Part shown: in pieces, positions 6,247-15,600 of the stretch
How positions within the stretch are numbered: the stretch's first letter is position 1
Layout: each line of letters opens with the position of its first letter
Source: an uncultured Erythrobacter sp.
GTDB taxonomy: Bacteria > Pseudomonadota > Alphaproteobacteria > Sphingomonadales > Sphingomonadaceae
DNA: 16,525 nt
NCBI GenBank assembly: GCA_947258465.1
Contig: CAMYIQ010000035.1
Location: forward strand, 1 to 16,525
Direction: 5' to 3'
Translations under genes and position numbers: made by a program
The notes under the pieces: model-generated
The model's input: the letters and a program-made list of their open reading frames with translations, nothing else
The model's database searches: none
Told to the model about the DNA's origin: nothing

Positions 6247-7272
6247 ATGTCGACGAATACCCGATCACGTGCCAGCACGGTGCTGAGGTCGCCGGTTGGA
6301 GACGAACGCACCCGCTTTCCCAGCCAAGCGCCGCAAATTCTTGCTTGTCTGGACGAAGACATGAATCGCCTCGAAGTGGCACGGCACGCGCGCGCAATCG
6401 CGAAAGCTCTCGGCCTGCAGCTTGGCTTTGCGCAGATCGTTGAAACGGCCCCGCATGGGGTTCTTCCTGCCGACCCGATCGAGTGGAACCTGCGCTTCAC
6501 CGAATGCCGCGACGGCATAGGCGAGCTTATTGGGGAGGCCAGCGAGACGGTCTCGGATGTGCTGCCCGTTGTTCTCCCGGGGACCGCCCATGAACGGCTG
6601 ATAGACTGGGCGGAGGGTCATCGCGGGTCGGTCCTCGTCCTCGCGCGGCATAGCGGGCGAGGTCCACATTCAGGCCTGGGCACCACCGCCGACCGGCTGC
6701 TGAAAAGCGGCGCAGCATCCATGCTTCTACTTCCTTCGGGACGCGAAAGGAAATGTTCGGCCGAGTACCGCAAACTTCTGGTGCCGCTTGACGGATCGCC
6801 CAATTCCGAGAGCGTGCTGCCGGTTGTCACAAGGCTTGCCCAGTCGCTAGAAGCGCAAGTGATCCTGGCGCACATTGTTTCTCCAACCGCCGAATTGCCC
6901 TCACACGAAACACAGGCCGGTTCCGATAGGAGCAATACCTCCGCGCGCGCACGCAACTATCTCGAAACATGGAAGTTGAGGCTCCTGCGGCAAGGCATCG
7001 ACGCTACCGTGTATTTCGGAACCGACAGCGAAACGTGCGAGCGGCTCAATCTGATCGCATCCCGCCTCGAAATCGAACTTGTTGTGGTCGCTTCCCATGG
7101 CCAGACCAACCTTGCCAGCGCGCCCTACGGAAGTGTCGCCGGCGCTCTGGCGAAAAGTGCGCCTTGCCCGACATTCATCGTCCAACCGGACCTTCGGATT
7201 CCATTGGCCAAACCGGGCCGCTCTGGCTTCATGTTCGAGGCCCTCGCTGCGGAAACTGAATTCGCCAGCTGA
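6247..7272 (+). CDS. Tandem-domain universal stress protein (UspA family)
   Basis: A 341-residue cytoplasmic protein with two UspA domains. The first (about 26-165) is degenerate: it has ARHSGRGPHSGLGTTADRLL (133-152) where the nucleotide-binding loop should be. The second (about 174-315) is better conserved: it opens RKLLVPLDGSPNSESV (175-190) and has ASHGQTNLASAPYGS (282-296). This fits the G-x2-G-x9-G-S/T ATP loop except that the first Gly is Ala282. ATP binding by the second domain is plausible and by the first doubtful. Tandem Usp proteins act as stress sensors or chaperone-like regulators. The stop codon TGA overlaps the next gene's ATG by one base (TGATG, 7270-7274), so the protein is made in step with the glucan synthase. 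Confidence 0.88.
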   Translation: MSTNTRSRASTVLRSPVGDERTRFPSQAPQILACLDEDMNRLEVARHARAIAKALGLQLGFAQIVETAPHGVLPADPIEWNLRFTECRDGIGELIGEASETVSDVLPVVLPGTAHERLIDWAEGHRGSVLVLARHSGRGPHSGLGTTADRLLKSGAASMLLLPSGRERKCSAEYRKLLVPLDGSPNSESVLPVVTRLAQSLEAQVILAHIVSPTAELPSHETQAGSDRSNTSARARNYLETWKLRLLRQGIDATVYFGTDSETCERLNLIASRLEIELVVVASHGQTNLASAPYGSVAGALAKSAPCPTFIVQPDLRIPLAKPGRSGFMFEALAAETEFAS

Positions 7273-10200
7273 TGTCGGACATTAATAGCGATTTCTCGGC
7301 GCTCGATCATGCTGCAATCCAGTTTGCCGAGGAGGACCGGATATCCGCGCAAGCAGCGCAAGAGATTCCCGCTCGCAGAGGAACCGATGCCATCCTCGAA
7401 TGGCTGCGTGCGGCTTGCCTGGCATGCGCCAAGGCTGGGGCCGAAGCCAGCAAGGCGGCGGAATGGTTGCTCGACAATGACTATGTGGTCCACCGCGCGC
7501 TGAGGCAGATCAAACAGGATCTGCCAACCGGCTTCTATAGCAAACTGCCAGCCCTCGAGGGTGAAGAAACCATTGGCTTCCCGCGTGCCTTCGTGCTCGC
7601 GCACCGTTTTCTCGAACTGAGCCGAATGCAGGTTTCGGCATCGGCCCTGAGCCGGTTCCTGATCGCTTATCAGCGCACGGCGCCGCTCCGCATCGGAGAA
7701 CTCTGGGCGTTCCCGGCCATGCTTCGCATCGCTTGCGTCGAGATCCTCGTGGAAACCTTGTCGACCCTGCTGTGCGATCAGCTCGACGTGCCCGTCGCGA
7801 CCACCTCATGGGCAGGCGAGGCGCATGCACTGGAAGCAAATGAACGGGTCGCACGCGCGATCGCCAATCTCAGTACCCTTGATGCCATCTCGTGGGAGGA
7901 TTTGTTCGACGACGTAAGTCCGGTAGAACAGATCTTGCGAAACGATCCATCCGGATATTACGGGCAGATGGATTTCGATAGCCGCGATCGCTATCGCCGC
8001 GCGGTTGAAGAACTGGCGGAATATGGCGATTTATCCGAGACCGATGTCGCACTCGAGGCGATCCAAGCAAGCTGCGCCGCTTTGCCTGACGACCGATCTC
8101 ATCACGTCGGATTCTGGCTCAGCGGTGATGGGCGCAGGGCATTCCGGCAACAGACAGGAGCGGTATTCCCGGCTCGGGCCCGCCTTCTGGACTATGCCTT
8201 GCGCCATCCCGGCCCGGTCTACTTCGTTTCGCTCATCGGGCTCCTTGTCGGGGCCCTTTTGCTGCCAGCGATGTATCTCGACGCCGCTGACGCAGGCGCG
8301 ACGGGATGGTTCGCCGGCTTGTCCTTGTCGCTCATTCCCGCTTCGGTTGTCGCGATCACTTTCTTGCATTGGTCGATTACGCGCCTCTTGCCGCCGCGAG
8401 CTCTTTTCAAACTCGACTTTGGTGACGGGCTGCCGGAGGACTGCGCGACGCTGATAGCGGTCCCGGTCGTGATCGCCCGCGAGGACGAAGTGCCTTTCCT
8501 GATCGAAAAGCTGGAGAACCACTGGCTTTCGAACGGCGATCCGATGGTGGACGTCGTGCTTTTGGCCGATCTCGCCGACGCGGCGAGCGAAAGCATTGCC
8601 GTGGACAAGCAAATCGAGCAGGCGCTGGAAAGGGAAATTCTCGCGCTCAACGCTCGCTATCGCAGCGAGGGAAGCGAGCCATTTCACCTGCTGATGCGCC
8701 CTCGGCAATATTGTGAAGCACAAGGGTGCTGGCTCGCATGGGAGCGCAAGCGCGGAAAGCTTGAGCAGCTCAATCACATGCTCATCGAAGGCGATGGCGG
8801 AGCATTCCATCGACATGTCGGCTCGCGCGAAATACCCCGCAATATTCGCTTCGTCATCACTCTCGATGCAGACACCACCTTGCCTACCGGCACTGTGCGA
8901 AAGCTTGTCGGGACGCTTGCCCACCCACTGAACCAGGCCAGGATCGATCCGGAAACGGGAAAGCTGCTTGGCGGCTATACGGTCATCCAGCCGCGGGTGG
9001 AGATTTCGCCCCAGAGTGGATCGCGAACGCTGTTCGCACGACTTTTTGCCGGCGATACGTCAATCGACATTTACAGCCGGGCTGTCTCGAACGTCTATCA
9101 GGACCTGTTTGGTGCTGGAATTTTCGTCGGCAAGGGCATTTACGACCTCCATGCTTTCCATCGCAGCGTTGCCGGGCGCGTGCCCGAAAATACCATTCTC
9201 AGCCATGACCTCTTCGAGGGTGTCCATGGCCGGGTTGGTCTGGCCAGCGATATCGTCCTGTTCGAAAGTTTTCCCGGGAACTACCTCGAATATGCGCGGC
9301 GCGCGCACCGCTGGATCCGCGGGGACTGGCAGCTCCTGCCATGGCTGGCAGGCAAGGTGAGGCGATCAGATGGCACAAGATCCCCAAATCCGATCGCCGC
9401 CATCGACCGATGGAAAATTATTGACAATCTGAGGCGTAGCCTGGTTGCCCCGGCAACGATCTTACTGGTGGTCTCGGGTTGGTTTATTTTGCCGGGGCAA
9501 GCATGGTTCTGGAGTCTGCTCGCCTTCTTCATGCCAGCAGGTCAAGTATTCACCGATCTGGTGACCGGATTGGCGACAGGACGGCGGCGTGGGACATCGC
9601 GTAGCCTGTGGCCGCAATTGCGCGATCAGGCCGGCCGCTGGTTTCTGGCCGTCGTCTATCTGCACGATGACGCCATATTGTCGGTTCGTGCGATCGCGGT
9701 CACGCTCTGGAGGCTTTTTGCAAGCCGGCGCAACCTCCTCGAATGGACAAGCGCCGCGCACTCCGCCACCGACATCCGCTCGAACCGAGCGCGAGGTGTC
9801 ATATGGCGCAAGATGTGGTTGGGACCGACCATTTCGGTCGCTCTCGCGGCGCTTCTTGCCGCCATCAAACCTGACGCTTTGGCCGCATCCCTTCCGCTGC
9901 TCATTCTTTGGATCGCCGCGCCGGAAATTACTTGGGCGATGGCCCGCGAACGCCGCGAAGATGCGGAACCGCTTGCCGAGGATGACCGGCGCTTCCTGCG
10001 GGGCCTGGCGAGGCGGACCTGGCTCTTCTTCGAGACCTTCGCTGGCCCGGAAGACAATTGGCTCCCCCCGGACAACTACCAGGGCGCTCCGCATGCAGAA
10101 ATCGCGCAGCGCACGTCACCGACGAATATCGGCATGTTGATGCTATCGACAGCCGCAGCCTGGGACCTCGGTTACATCGGCCGTGCAGAACTCGCGGCGC

Positions 10201-13200
10201 GGACGGCGAACCTTTTCGCCACGCTCGATCGCTTGGAACGATATCGAGGACATTTCTACAATTGGTACGACACAAGAACGCTCGCGTCGCTGGAACCTCG
10301 ATATGTCTCGACGGTGGACAGCGGCAATCTCGCGGCGGCGCTGCTCGCCTACGCTGCTTCCTTGCGTGAGGCGCGGCGTGCGGAAGGTATGGAGGAGCAA
10401 CGCTGGCGCGGCCTGATCGATGTGGTCGATCTGATCGAACAAGTCGCGCAAAACTCTGAGGATGCAGCGCTTCCTCGTTGGATCACCCAGCTAAGGTCGC
10501 GCCTGGAGGGTGTCGAGGAAGACCGTGCCCACTGGATGGCCGGCCTGCAGGATATCTGCGAGGTATTGATCCCGGAGATGGAGGCAGCGCTTGGTCTGGG
10601 CGAGCAGTCCGAAAAGGCAGCGCCGAACCATCTGGTCGACATCGAGGTGCTCGTCGATCGGTTGCAGTACCAGATACGTTCGATGTGCCGGGACCTGGGG
10701 AACGGCGGTATCCCGGCTGACCAACTGTCCAGCCTCGCAGACCAAGCAATCGAGTTGGCCTATTCAATGGAGTTTGCGCCGCTCTATGACGAGCACCGGC
10801 GCCTCCTGCGCATTGGCATCAATGTCAGTCTGGGACGTCCCGATACACATTATTATGACCTCCTCGCTTCCGAGGCACGGCTAGCGAGCTTTTTCGCCAT
10901 CGCAAAAGGCGATGTTCCGCCAGAACACTGGTTCCATCTGGGCCGCCCGTTACGGCGCGTCGAGGGTGGAGCGATGCTGATCTCCTGGAACGGCTCGATG
11001 TTCGAATATCTTATGCCGCGCCTGCTGCTCAAGCCGGACACCGGCACGCTGCTGGGCGAGAGCGAGCGGATGGTGGTCGACGTCCAGGAGCGCTACGGGC
11101 AAGCCCAGAGCGTTCCCTGGGGTATCTCGGAATCGGCATATTCCGCTCGCGATCCTGAACACCGTTACAGGTATCAAGGGTTCGGCGTTCCCGAACTTGG
11201 CTTGAAACGGGGCCTCTCGCGGGACATGGTTGTCGCGCCTTACGCAACTGCGCTTGCACTGGCAGTTGCACCAAAGAAGGCAGTAGCGAACCTCAGGCTG
11301 CTGACACGATCGGGCGGCAGCGGTCGATATGGCCTGGTCGAAGCGCTCGACTTCACGCCTGACCGCTCCCCGGGCAGCGGTCCCCAGACCGTTAATGCTT
11401 ATATGGCACACCACCAAGGCATGCTCCTGTCGGCGATCGTCAATGCGCTGTTCTCAGACCGGTTCGCTAGCCGTTTCGCCGAAGATCCACGAATGCGGCC
11501 CACGATGTTGTTGTTGAGCGAACGGGTGCCACGCGAGATTCCGCCAGAAATTGACAGGCTTGCCGACCGCACGATTTCCATGGTTCGGGGAACGCCCGTC
11601 ACTCTGCCTGCGTCATGGCAACCCAGGCGCGAAGCATCCGTGCCGCAAATGCTCCTGCTTGGAAACGGGCCTTTATCGACGTGGCTCTCTGATAGCGGTA
11701 GCGGCGGACTGCGCTGGCATCACCGGGCGCTGACACGCTTCGTGGCGGACGCCACTCACGATGCGGACGGTTATTGGATCTATATCGCCGATGAAGACAC
11801 CGGACGGCTATGGTCGGCGACGCTCGAACCAACCGGGTCCGAAGCGGAAGAGTACGAGGTCACATGCCATGCGCACCAGGCAGTAATTCGCCGGCGCGAT
11901 CAAGGCGTTGCATCGCGTCTCGAGATTGGCGTTCTTGCGGGAAGCGACATCGAGGTGCGGCGCTTGCGGCTCATCAACGAGAGTTCCCGTCACCGCAAGC
12001 TTCGCGTGACGACCTACGCCGAGATCGTGCTCGGCGAGCCGCTCGAGGACGAGCGGCACCCGGCATTCAGCAAACTGTTTATCAAGAGCGAGCATGTCCC
12101 ATCGCTTGGTGGCCTGCTGTTCGAGCGCCGCGCGCGCGCGCCACGGGATACGCCGCCGGTGCTCCTTCATTTTGCGGTCGATGGCGGGGGACCGGTTCGC
12201 AATGCCCGCTTCGAAACCGACCGGCGCGCCTTCATCAGGCGTCATGAAAACCTGCGCTCCCCAACAGGGGCAACCGAAACCGTGCAGAACACCCAAGGGT
12301 GGACCTTGGACCCAGTCATGGCTCTTCAACACCTCATCGACCTGGAGCCGTTCGAGACCAGGGAAATCTGTTTCCTGACAGTCGCGGCCGCGTCGCGCGA
12401 AACCGCCGTCGAGCTGGCCGAGCGTCATTCGACTCTCGATTCGGTCGAATGGGCGACCCACGATACGGCAGCCGAAAATGCACGCGCCCTGGCCCACATG
12501 AACATCGAAGCCGAACACCTGCCCATCTTGCAGCAGCTCGCTTCGGCTCTCATCTATCCGGGGAACGCCGCATCGAGCACGCGCGCGGCGAAGAACGAAA
12601 ACAGGCTCGGACAAGCGGATTTGTGGGGGATGGGCGTGTCCGGCGACCACCCCATCCTTCTGCTGCGATCTGCCGGTGAGACCACGACCCTGCTGCCCGT
12701 CCTCCTCACCGCCCACCGATTGTGGCGGCGGCACGGACTGGAGGTGGATCTGGTGATCCTACAGCTTGCCGGCTCAGCCTACATCGAACCGGTGCTCGAC
12801 CAGCTCAGGGAGGCGCTGCAACGCGCGCAGATGGCGGAGCTGCTTGGGCGCAAGGGCGGCGTGCATATCGTTTTCGCGGACCAGATCGGTGCGGATCGGG
12901 TGCGCCTTCTGGAGAGCACGGCGCGTGTCACCCTCGACGACGTACGGGGTAGTTTGCAGGACCAGCTGGAAGAAGCGCACGCTGTGCCAAACCGCTTGCC
13001 GCTGTTTTCTGCAACAAGGGCTGCGCAGCATCCCTCGATGACATCGCTCGAACGTTCAGCGAACCTTCTCTACGACAATGGTTTGGGTGGGTTCACGGCG
13101 GATGGCCGCGAATATGTCATCTTCGTCGAACCCGGGCAGGCAACGCCTGCTCCGTGGTGCAACATCCTGGCCAACCGTGACTTCGGCGCGCTCGTAAGCG

Positions 13201-15491
13201 AAGCCGGCGGGGGGTACACTTGGGCAATAAACAGCGGCGAGAACCGCCTCACAACATGGTCGAACGACCCGGTCACGGACCGTCCCTCCGAAACACTCTA
13301 CCTGCGTGATGAGGAAACTGGCGAGGTATGGACCATAACGCCTGCTCCCGTTGGGGATGCCGCTGCCTGCGAAGTCAGGCATGGCGCGGGTTACACCAAA
13401 TGGTCAAAACGGTTCGCCGGCTTGGACCATCAGCTCACAATGTTCGTACCGCTTGATGCATCGGTGAAGATCGTTCGGCTGCAGATCCGCAACTGCGAAG
13501 ACCGGCACCGGCGCGTAACCGCAACCTATTATGCCGAGTGGCTGCTCGGCTCTCTTCCCAGTATCGCACGCCCGCACATAGTCTGCGACTTTGACACCGA
13601 GACGCAGACCATCACGGCAACGAACCGCTGGAACAGCGATTTTGCCGGACAGGTGGCGTTTCTCACGTCAAACCGCCCACCGCACGGCTTCACGACCGAC
13701 CGCGGCGAATTCATCGGCAGGGGTGGGGACCCGGCGGATCCCGCGGCGCTTCGGCGATGGGGTCTAACCAACAGCGTATGCGCGGGCGGCGATACATGCG
13801 GAGCCTATCAGATACACCTCGATCTTGGCCCGGGCGAGGAAGAAGAAATCCTGTTCGTGCTCGGCCAAGGGCCAGGCCACCATGCGGCCATGGAACTCGC
13901 CCAGCGCTGGCGTGAGCCAGACGAGGCAGAGACGGCAATGACAGCGCTGGAGAATTTCTGGGATGAGACACTCGGCGCCCTTCAGGTCTCAACCCCGGAC
14001 CCGGCTTTCGACGTCATGGTCAACCGCTGGCTGCTATACCAGACGCTGTCGTCCCGTGTTCTCGCGCGCACGGGATTCTATCAGTCGAGCGGGGCCTTCG
14101 GCTTTCGCGATCAATTGCAGGACGTTCTTGCGCTTCTCCACACGGCGCCGGCGCTCGCGCGCGCGCACATCCTCGAAAGCGCGCAGCATCAATTCGTAGA
14201 GGGCGATGTTCTGCACTGGTGGCACCCCCCTGCTGATCGCGGCGTGCGAACGCGTTTTTCCGACGATTTGCTCTGGTTGCCTTATGTTGTTGGCATCTAT
14301 GTCACGACGACCGGTGACCTTGATATCCTCGACGAGGAAGTCGCGTTCCTCGATGCCGATGAACTCGCCCCCGACGAAGCCAATCGATATGCGCAATTCG
14401 ATGCGACCGAGTGGCGCGGCTCGCTGTTCGAGCACTGCGAGCGCGCACTGCACCGCGCTCTGGCAGTCGGGGCCCATGGACTGCCGCTAATCGGCGCCGG
14501 GGACTGGAATGATGGAATGGACCGCCTCGGCGCGAAGGGCCATGGCGAAAGCGTCTGGTTGGCATGGTTTATCACGGTCACAGCGCAAGGCTTCGCCGAC
14601 ATCTGCCGCCGGACCGGTCGGATGCACGAGGCGAAAGAATGGGAAGAACGGGCATCCGAGATAAGGCAGCGCGCGGAAGAGAGAGCCTGGGATGGCTCAT
14701 GGTACTTGCGGGCCTTCGATGATGACGGGCGGCCCATCGGCTCGGCCAGAAACGACGATTGCCGGATCGATTCGATCGCGCAGTCATGGGCGGCCTTTGC
14801 CTCGGCTGATCAAGAGCGCGTGAGCAAGGCCCTCCAGTCCGCATGGGACCTGCTTGTTTCGCAGGAGGACCAGTTGGCAAAGCTGCTCTGGCCCGCGTTT
14901 GACGAAGGCCTGATCGATCCCGGTTACATAAAGGCCTACCCTCCCGGGATACGCGAAAATGGGGGGCAGTATTCGCATGCGGCCGCGTGGCTGGGCATGG
15001 CCTTTGCGCAGGCGAAGGAGCCCGAGAAAGCCTACGCCCTCTTAAACATGATAAACCCTGCCGGTCGCTCCGACGATCACGCGAAGGCTGAGCATTATCG
15101 CCTGGAGCCCTACGCCGTCGCCGGAGACATTTCTGCGGGTGAGCAGCATGCGGGCAGAGGGGGCTGGAGCTGGTATACCGGGGCCGCAGGCTGGGCATGG
15201 CAGCTCGCCACGAGAAGCATCTTGGGGTTGCAACAGTCCGATGGCCGGCTTGTCGTCAACCCCTGTATCCCGCCCACCTGGGGCGGCTTCAGCGCGACAC
15301 TGCGGGTTGGTGGCGGGTTGGTGTCAGTGAAAGTCGAAGATCCGCAAGGGCTTGGCTGCGCCGACGTCGAGCTCACCGTTGATGGCAAAACTCATGCCGG
15401 GAATGCGATTGTACTCCCGAAGAATGGCGAAACAGTCGAGCTTCGGGTCCGCATTGTTGGACGCAATGTACAACACCCCTCCCCTGCCTGA
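7272..15491 (+). CDS. Cyclic beta-1,2-glucan synthase homologue (NdvB/ChvB/Cgs type)
   Basis: A 2739-residue inner-membrane protein, close to the roughly 2800-2870 residues of rhizobial and Brucella enzymes. These make cyclic beta-1,2-glucan from UDP-glucose for the periplasm and control its ring size. After a soluble region (1-313) come helices at about 317-338 and 344-368. The GT84 glucosyltransferase domain follows, with LLADLADA (431-438), LDADTTLPTG (531-540, the DxD), SHDLFEG (644-650) and RAHRWIRGDWQ (677-687, the RxxRW signature). More helices lie at about 724-765 and 850-892. A glycoamylase-like region has LARRTWLFFETF (912-923), GLVEALDFTP (1354-1363) and AYMAHHQGM (near 1376-1384). 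Two beta-sandwich modules start near 1464 and 1960. A GH94-type (alpha/alpha)6 domain starts near 2229, with GFRDQLQD (2277-2284) and GDWNDGMD (2410-2417), the motif carrying the acid catalyst in GH94 phosphorylases. All key motifs are present. Translation is coupled to the stress protein through TGATG. Product linkage is inferred from family. Confidence 0.9.
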   Translation: MSDINSDFSALDHAAIQFAEEDRISAQAAQEIPARRGTDAILEWLRAACLACAKAGAEASKAAEWLLDNDYVVHRALRQIKQDLPTGFYSKLPALEGEETIGFPRAFVLAHRFLELSRMQVSASALSRFLIAYQRTAPLRIGELWAFPAMLRIACVEILVETLSTLLCDQLDVPVATTSWAGEAHALEANERVARAIANLSTLDAISWEDLFDDVSPVEQILRNDPSGYYGQMDFDSRDRYRRAVEELAEYGDLSETDVALEAIQASCAALPDDRSHHVGFWLSGDGRRAFRQQTGAVFPARARLLDYALRHPGPVYFVSLIGLLVGALLLPAMYLDAADAGATGWFAGLSLSLIPASVVAITFLHWSITRLLPPRALFKLDFGDGLPEDCATLIAVPVVIAREDEVPFLIEKLENHWLSNGDPMVDVVLLADLADAASESIAVDKQIEQALEREILALNARYRSEGSEPFHLLMRPRQYCEAQGCWLAWERKRGKLEQLNHMLIEGDGGAFHRHVGSREIPRNIRFVITLDADTTLPTGTVRKLVGTLAHPLNQARIDPETGKLLGGYTVIQPRVEISPQSGSRTLFARLFAGDTSIDIYSRAVSNVYQDLFGAGIFVGKGIYDLHAFHRSVAGRVPENTILSHDLFEGVHGRVGLASDIVLFESFPGNYLEYARRAHRWIRGDWQLLPWLAGKVRRSDGTRSPNPIAAIDRWKIIDNLRRSLVAPATILLVVSGWFILPGQAWFWSLLAFFMPAGQVFTDLVTGLATGRRRGTSRSLWPQLRDQAGRWFLAVVYLHDDAILSVRAIAVTLWRLFASRRNLLEWTSAAHSATDIRSNRARGVIWRKMWLGPTISVALAALLAAIKPDALAASLPLLILWIAAPEITWAMARERREDAEPLAEDDRRFLRGLARRTWLFFETFAGPEDNWLPPDNYQGAPHAEIAQRTSPTNIGMLMLSTAAAWDLGYIGRAELAARTANLFATLDRLERYRGHFYNWYDTRTLASLEPRYVSTVDSGNLAAALLAYAASLREARRAEGMEEQRWRGLIDVVDLIEQVAQNSEDAALPRWITQLRSRLEGVEEDRAHWMAGLQDICEVLIPEMEAALGLGEQSEKAAPNHLVDIEVLVDRLQYQIRSMCRDLGNGGIPADQLSSLADQAIELAYSMEFAPLYDEHRRLLRIGINVSLGRPDTHYYDLLASEARLASFFAIAKGDVPPEHWFHLGRPLRRVEGGAMLISWNGSMFEYLMPRLLLKPDTGTLLGESERMVVDVQERYGQAQSVPWGISESAYSARDPEHRYRYQGFGVPELGLKRGLSRDMVVAPYATALALAVAPKKAVANLRLLTRSGGSGRYGLVEALDFTPDRSPGSGPQTVNAYMAHHQGMLLSAIVNALFSDRFASRFAEDPRMRPTMLLLSERVPREIPPEIDRLADRTISMVRGTPVTLPASWQPRREASVPQMLLLGNGPLSTWLSDSGSGGLRWHHRALTRFVADATHDADGYWIYIADEDTGRLWSATLEPTGSEAEEYEVTCHAHQAVIRRRDQGVASRLEIGVLAGSDIEVRRLRLINESSRHRKLRVTTYAEIVLGEPLEDERHPAFSKLFIKSEHVPSLGGLLFERRARAPRDTPPVLLHFAVDGGGPVRNARFETDRRAFIRRHENLRSPTGATETVQNTQGWTLDPVMALQHLIDLEPFETREICFLTVAAASRETAVELAERHSTLDSVEWATHDTAAENARALAHMNIEAEHLPILQQLASALIYPGNAASSTRAAKNENRLGQADLWGMGVSGDHPILLLRSAGETTTLLPVLLTAHRLWRRHGLEVDLVILQLAGSAYIEPVLDQLREALQRAQMAELLGRKGGVHIVFADQIGADRVRLLESTARVTLDDVRGSLQDQLEEAHAVPNRLPLFSATRAAQHPSMTSLERSANLLYDNGLGGFTADGREYVIFVEPGQATPAPWCNILANRDFGALVSEAGGGYTWAINSGENRLTTWSNDPVTDRPSETLYLRDEETGEVWTITPAPVGDAAACEVRHGAGYTKWSKRFAGLDHQLTMFVPLDASVKIVRLQIRNCEDRHRRVTATYYAEWLLGSLPSIARPHIVCDFDTETQTITATNRWNSDFAGQVAFLTSNRPPHGFTTDRGEFIGRGGDPADPAALRRWGLTNSVCAGGDTCGAYQIHLDLGPGEEEEILFVLGQGPGHHAAMELAQRWREPDEAETAMTALENFWDETLGALQVSTPDPAFDVMVNRWLLYQTLSSRVLARTGFYQSSGAFGFRDQLQDVLALLHTAPALARAHILESAQHQFVEGDVLHWWHPPADRGVRTRFSDDLLWLPYVVGIYVTTTGDLDILDEEVAFLDADELAPDEANRYAQFDATEWRGSLFEHCERALHRALAVGAHGLPLIGAGDWNDGMDRLGAKGHGESVWLAWFITVTAQGFADICRRTGRMHEAKEWEERASEIRQRAEERAWDGSWYLRAFDDDGRPIGSARNDDCRIDSIAQSWAAFASADQERVSKALQSAWDLLVSQEDQLAKLLWPAFDEGLIDPGYIKAYPPGIRENGGQYSHAAAWLGMAFAQAKEPEKAYALLNMINPAGRSDDHAKAEHYRLEPYAVAGDISAGEQHAGRGGWSWYTGAAGWAWQLATRSILGLQQSDGRLVVNPCIPPTWGGFSATLRVGGGLVSVKVEDPQGLGCADVELTVDGKTHAGNAIVLPKNGETVELRVRIVGRNVQHPSPA

Positions 15492-15600
15492 GAATTCCGC
15501 CCGGAGCTATTCAAACGCTCCTCCCAGCGCGTGAAAATCCTGGCGGGGTGTTTGGCAAAGATGCGCGACGCGAAGTCTGCCGTGCAAAGCAAAGTTGATC
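15492..15600. other. Short convergent intergenic gap
   Basis: The glucan synthase and the phospholipase-D gene converge here across 109 nt. I see no stem followed by a T run on either strand, and no gene. Confidence 0.4.

Noticed and set aside
5627..6397. Minus-strand open frames spanning the gap before the stress-protein gene
   Set aside because: They overlap the ends of three supported plus-strand genes, lack a good start signal and match no family I recognise. A decayed gene in the gap cannot be excluded.
8031..8924. 297-codon open frame on the minus strand
   Set aside because: It is antisense to the glucan synthase membrane and GT84 region, with no family pattern.
12129..12141. Alternating CG run (and a similar one at 14156-14166)
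   Set aside because: Such runs are expected from Arg/Ala codons in GC-rich coding DNA; there is no separate function to propose.
11808..12734. 308-codon open frame on the minus strand
   Set aside because: It is wholly antisense to the glucan synthase gene, which has conserved motifs on both sides; there is no recognisable domain.
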